A stretch of 35,937 bases of DNA, taken from the NCBI GenBank assembly GCA_011524915.1, contig WTJH01000119.1:1-35937 (forward strand). Direction: 5' to 3'. The position numbers and the translations under genes are program-made. Under the pieces are notes generated by a model. That model saw nothing but the letters and a program-made list of their open reading frames with translations, made no database searches and was not told where the DNA came from. The DNA comes from Flavobacteriales bacterium (GTDB taxonomy: Bacteria; Bacteroidota; Bacteroidia; Flavobacteriales; Flavobacteriaceae). Positions 35,405 through 35,937 of this stretch are shown one piece after another (position 1 is the stretch's first letter; each line of letters starts with the position of its first letter).

Positions 35405-35937
35405 TTGAAGATTCTTTCTCACATCGGACGCTATTTCCTCATGCTGCAACGCATCTTTGGAAAATTTACGAAAGCGAGTATCCTTAGACAATTGATCTTA
35501 AGGGAGATTGATACGCTCATTTTAGGCTCTTTAGGTATTGTAGGGTTCATCTCATTTTTTGTGGGGGGTGTAGTCGCCATACAGACCGCCCTAAACATGG
35601 GGGATAATCCCTTCTTTTTAGATTTCCTGGTGGGGTTTGCTACGCGACAATCTATAATCTTAGAGTTTGCTCCTACATTTATTTCCGTAATTATGGCAGG
35701 TAAATTGGGCTCTTATATCACCTCCAGTATTGGGACCATGCGGGTTACAGAACAAATAGACGCCCTAGAAGTTATGGGTATAAATACTTATAATTATCTG
35801 ATATTCCCCAAAATTATAGCCCTGTTGTTTTTCCCTTTTGTAATAACACTTTCCATGTTCTTGGGCATATTGGGAGGCTATGTAGCATGTGTATATGGAG
35901 GATTAAGCTCGGGTGCTGATTTTATTGAAGGGATACG
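35405..35937 (+). CDS. MlaE/YrbE-family ABC transporter permease (partial, C-terminus missing)
   Basis: First 177 codons of a membrane permease of the Mla-type lipid transport system, which moves phospholipid between membranes with an MlaF-like ATPase and MlaD-like partner. Motifs seen: FISFFVGGVVAIQTAL (about 54-69), RQSIILEFAPTF, and the family's core block GSYITSSIGTMRVTEQIDALEVMG at about 102-125, then two hydrophobic helices. The gene runs off the right edge. The start is uncertain: TTG at 35405 gives KILSHIGRYFLML, which fits relatives, while the next in-frame start is ATG at 35441. The frame has no ATG upstream. The ATPase gene would be expected just past the window. Confidence 0.85.
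   Translation, partial: MKILSHIGRYFLMLQRIFGKFTKASILRQLILREIDTLILGSLGIVGFISFFVGGVVAIQTALNMGDNPFFLDFLVGFATRQSIILEFAPTFISVIMAGKLGSYITSSIGTMRVTEQIDALEVMGINTYNYLIFPKIIALLFFPFVITLSMFLGILGGYVACVYGGLSSGADFIEGI

Noticed and set aside
1-35937. Mobile element, prophage, CRISPR array, defence system, tRNA or rRNA
   Set aside because: I saw no transposase, integrase, phage or defence protein, no spaced repeat array, no tRNA-like fold, and no switch in gene style; every operon is core metabolism, wall or information processing.

Overview
This window looks like ordinary chromosomal DNA of a flavobacterium (phylum Bacteroidota). The evidence is the pair gldB-gldC (gliding-motility genes found in Bacteroidota), a division/cell-wall cluster in the order mraZ-rsmH-ftsL-ftsI-murE-mraY-murD-ftsW-murG with no murF in it, promoter-like -7 boxes of the Bacteroidota form TAnnTTTG, and almost no Shine-Dalgarno sequences. 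I cannot name a species. Almost every base is coding; the longest gap is about 196 bp (8904-9099). I see no rRNA, tRNA, CRISPR array, insertion sequence, phage or island signature.

Layout. (1) 1-8903, minus strand: the dcw operon, read from mraZ (8903) to the truncated murG at the left edge. It makes UDP-MurNAc-peptides (MurD, MurE), moves them to lipid carrier (MraY, MurG) and polymerises and crosslinks septal wall (FtsW, FtsI, FtsL-like). Genes overlap by 4-14 bases or are a few bases apart. Upstream of mraZ are three GTGG boxes at exact 10-bp steps plus a fourth, which fit an MraZ autoregulatory operator. (2) 9100-10467, plus strand: an alpha/beta hydrolase and the ribosome-assembly GTPase EngB. 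(3) 10470-11794, minus: gldB-gldC. (4) 11852-13273, plus: nadE and a LuxR-type response regulator whose phospho-acceptor Asp is Glu. (5) 13270-18394, minus: queA-rlmN-polyprenyl synthase-dnaG, led by the best promoter in the window; the primase has lost all four zinc ligands of its N-terminal domain. (6) 18495-22081, minus: a deacetylase-like protein, a YjjG-type HAD phosphatase, a MazG-like pyrophosphohydrolase and aroA. (7) 22199-22819, plus: a PaiB-like FMN-binding protein. (8) 22806-26661, minus: adk-obgE-TPR protein-mpl; Mpl recycles murein peptide. (9) 26756-30442, plus: purK-purE-M3 peptidase. (10) 30425-31207, minus: a UbiA-like membrane protein. (11) 31340-35937, plus: gcvP, a KAS III-family enzyme and the start of an MlaE-type permease.

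I looked for an undescribed multigene system and did not find one: all operons are recognisable housekeeping loci. The most useful leads are the MraZ-box array, the zinc-less primase, the Glu-for-Asp receiver, two enzyme-family proteins with missing catalytic residues (deacetylase-like and UbiA-like), and a secreted TPR protein of unknown role lodged between obgE and mpl. Seven genes start with GTG or TTG.
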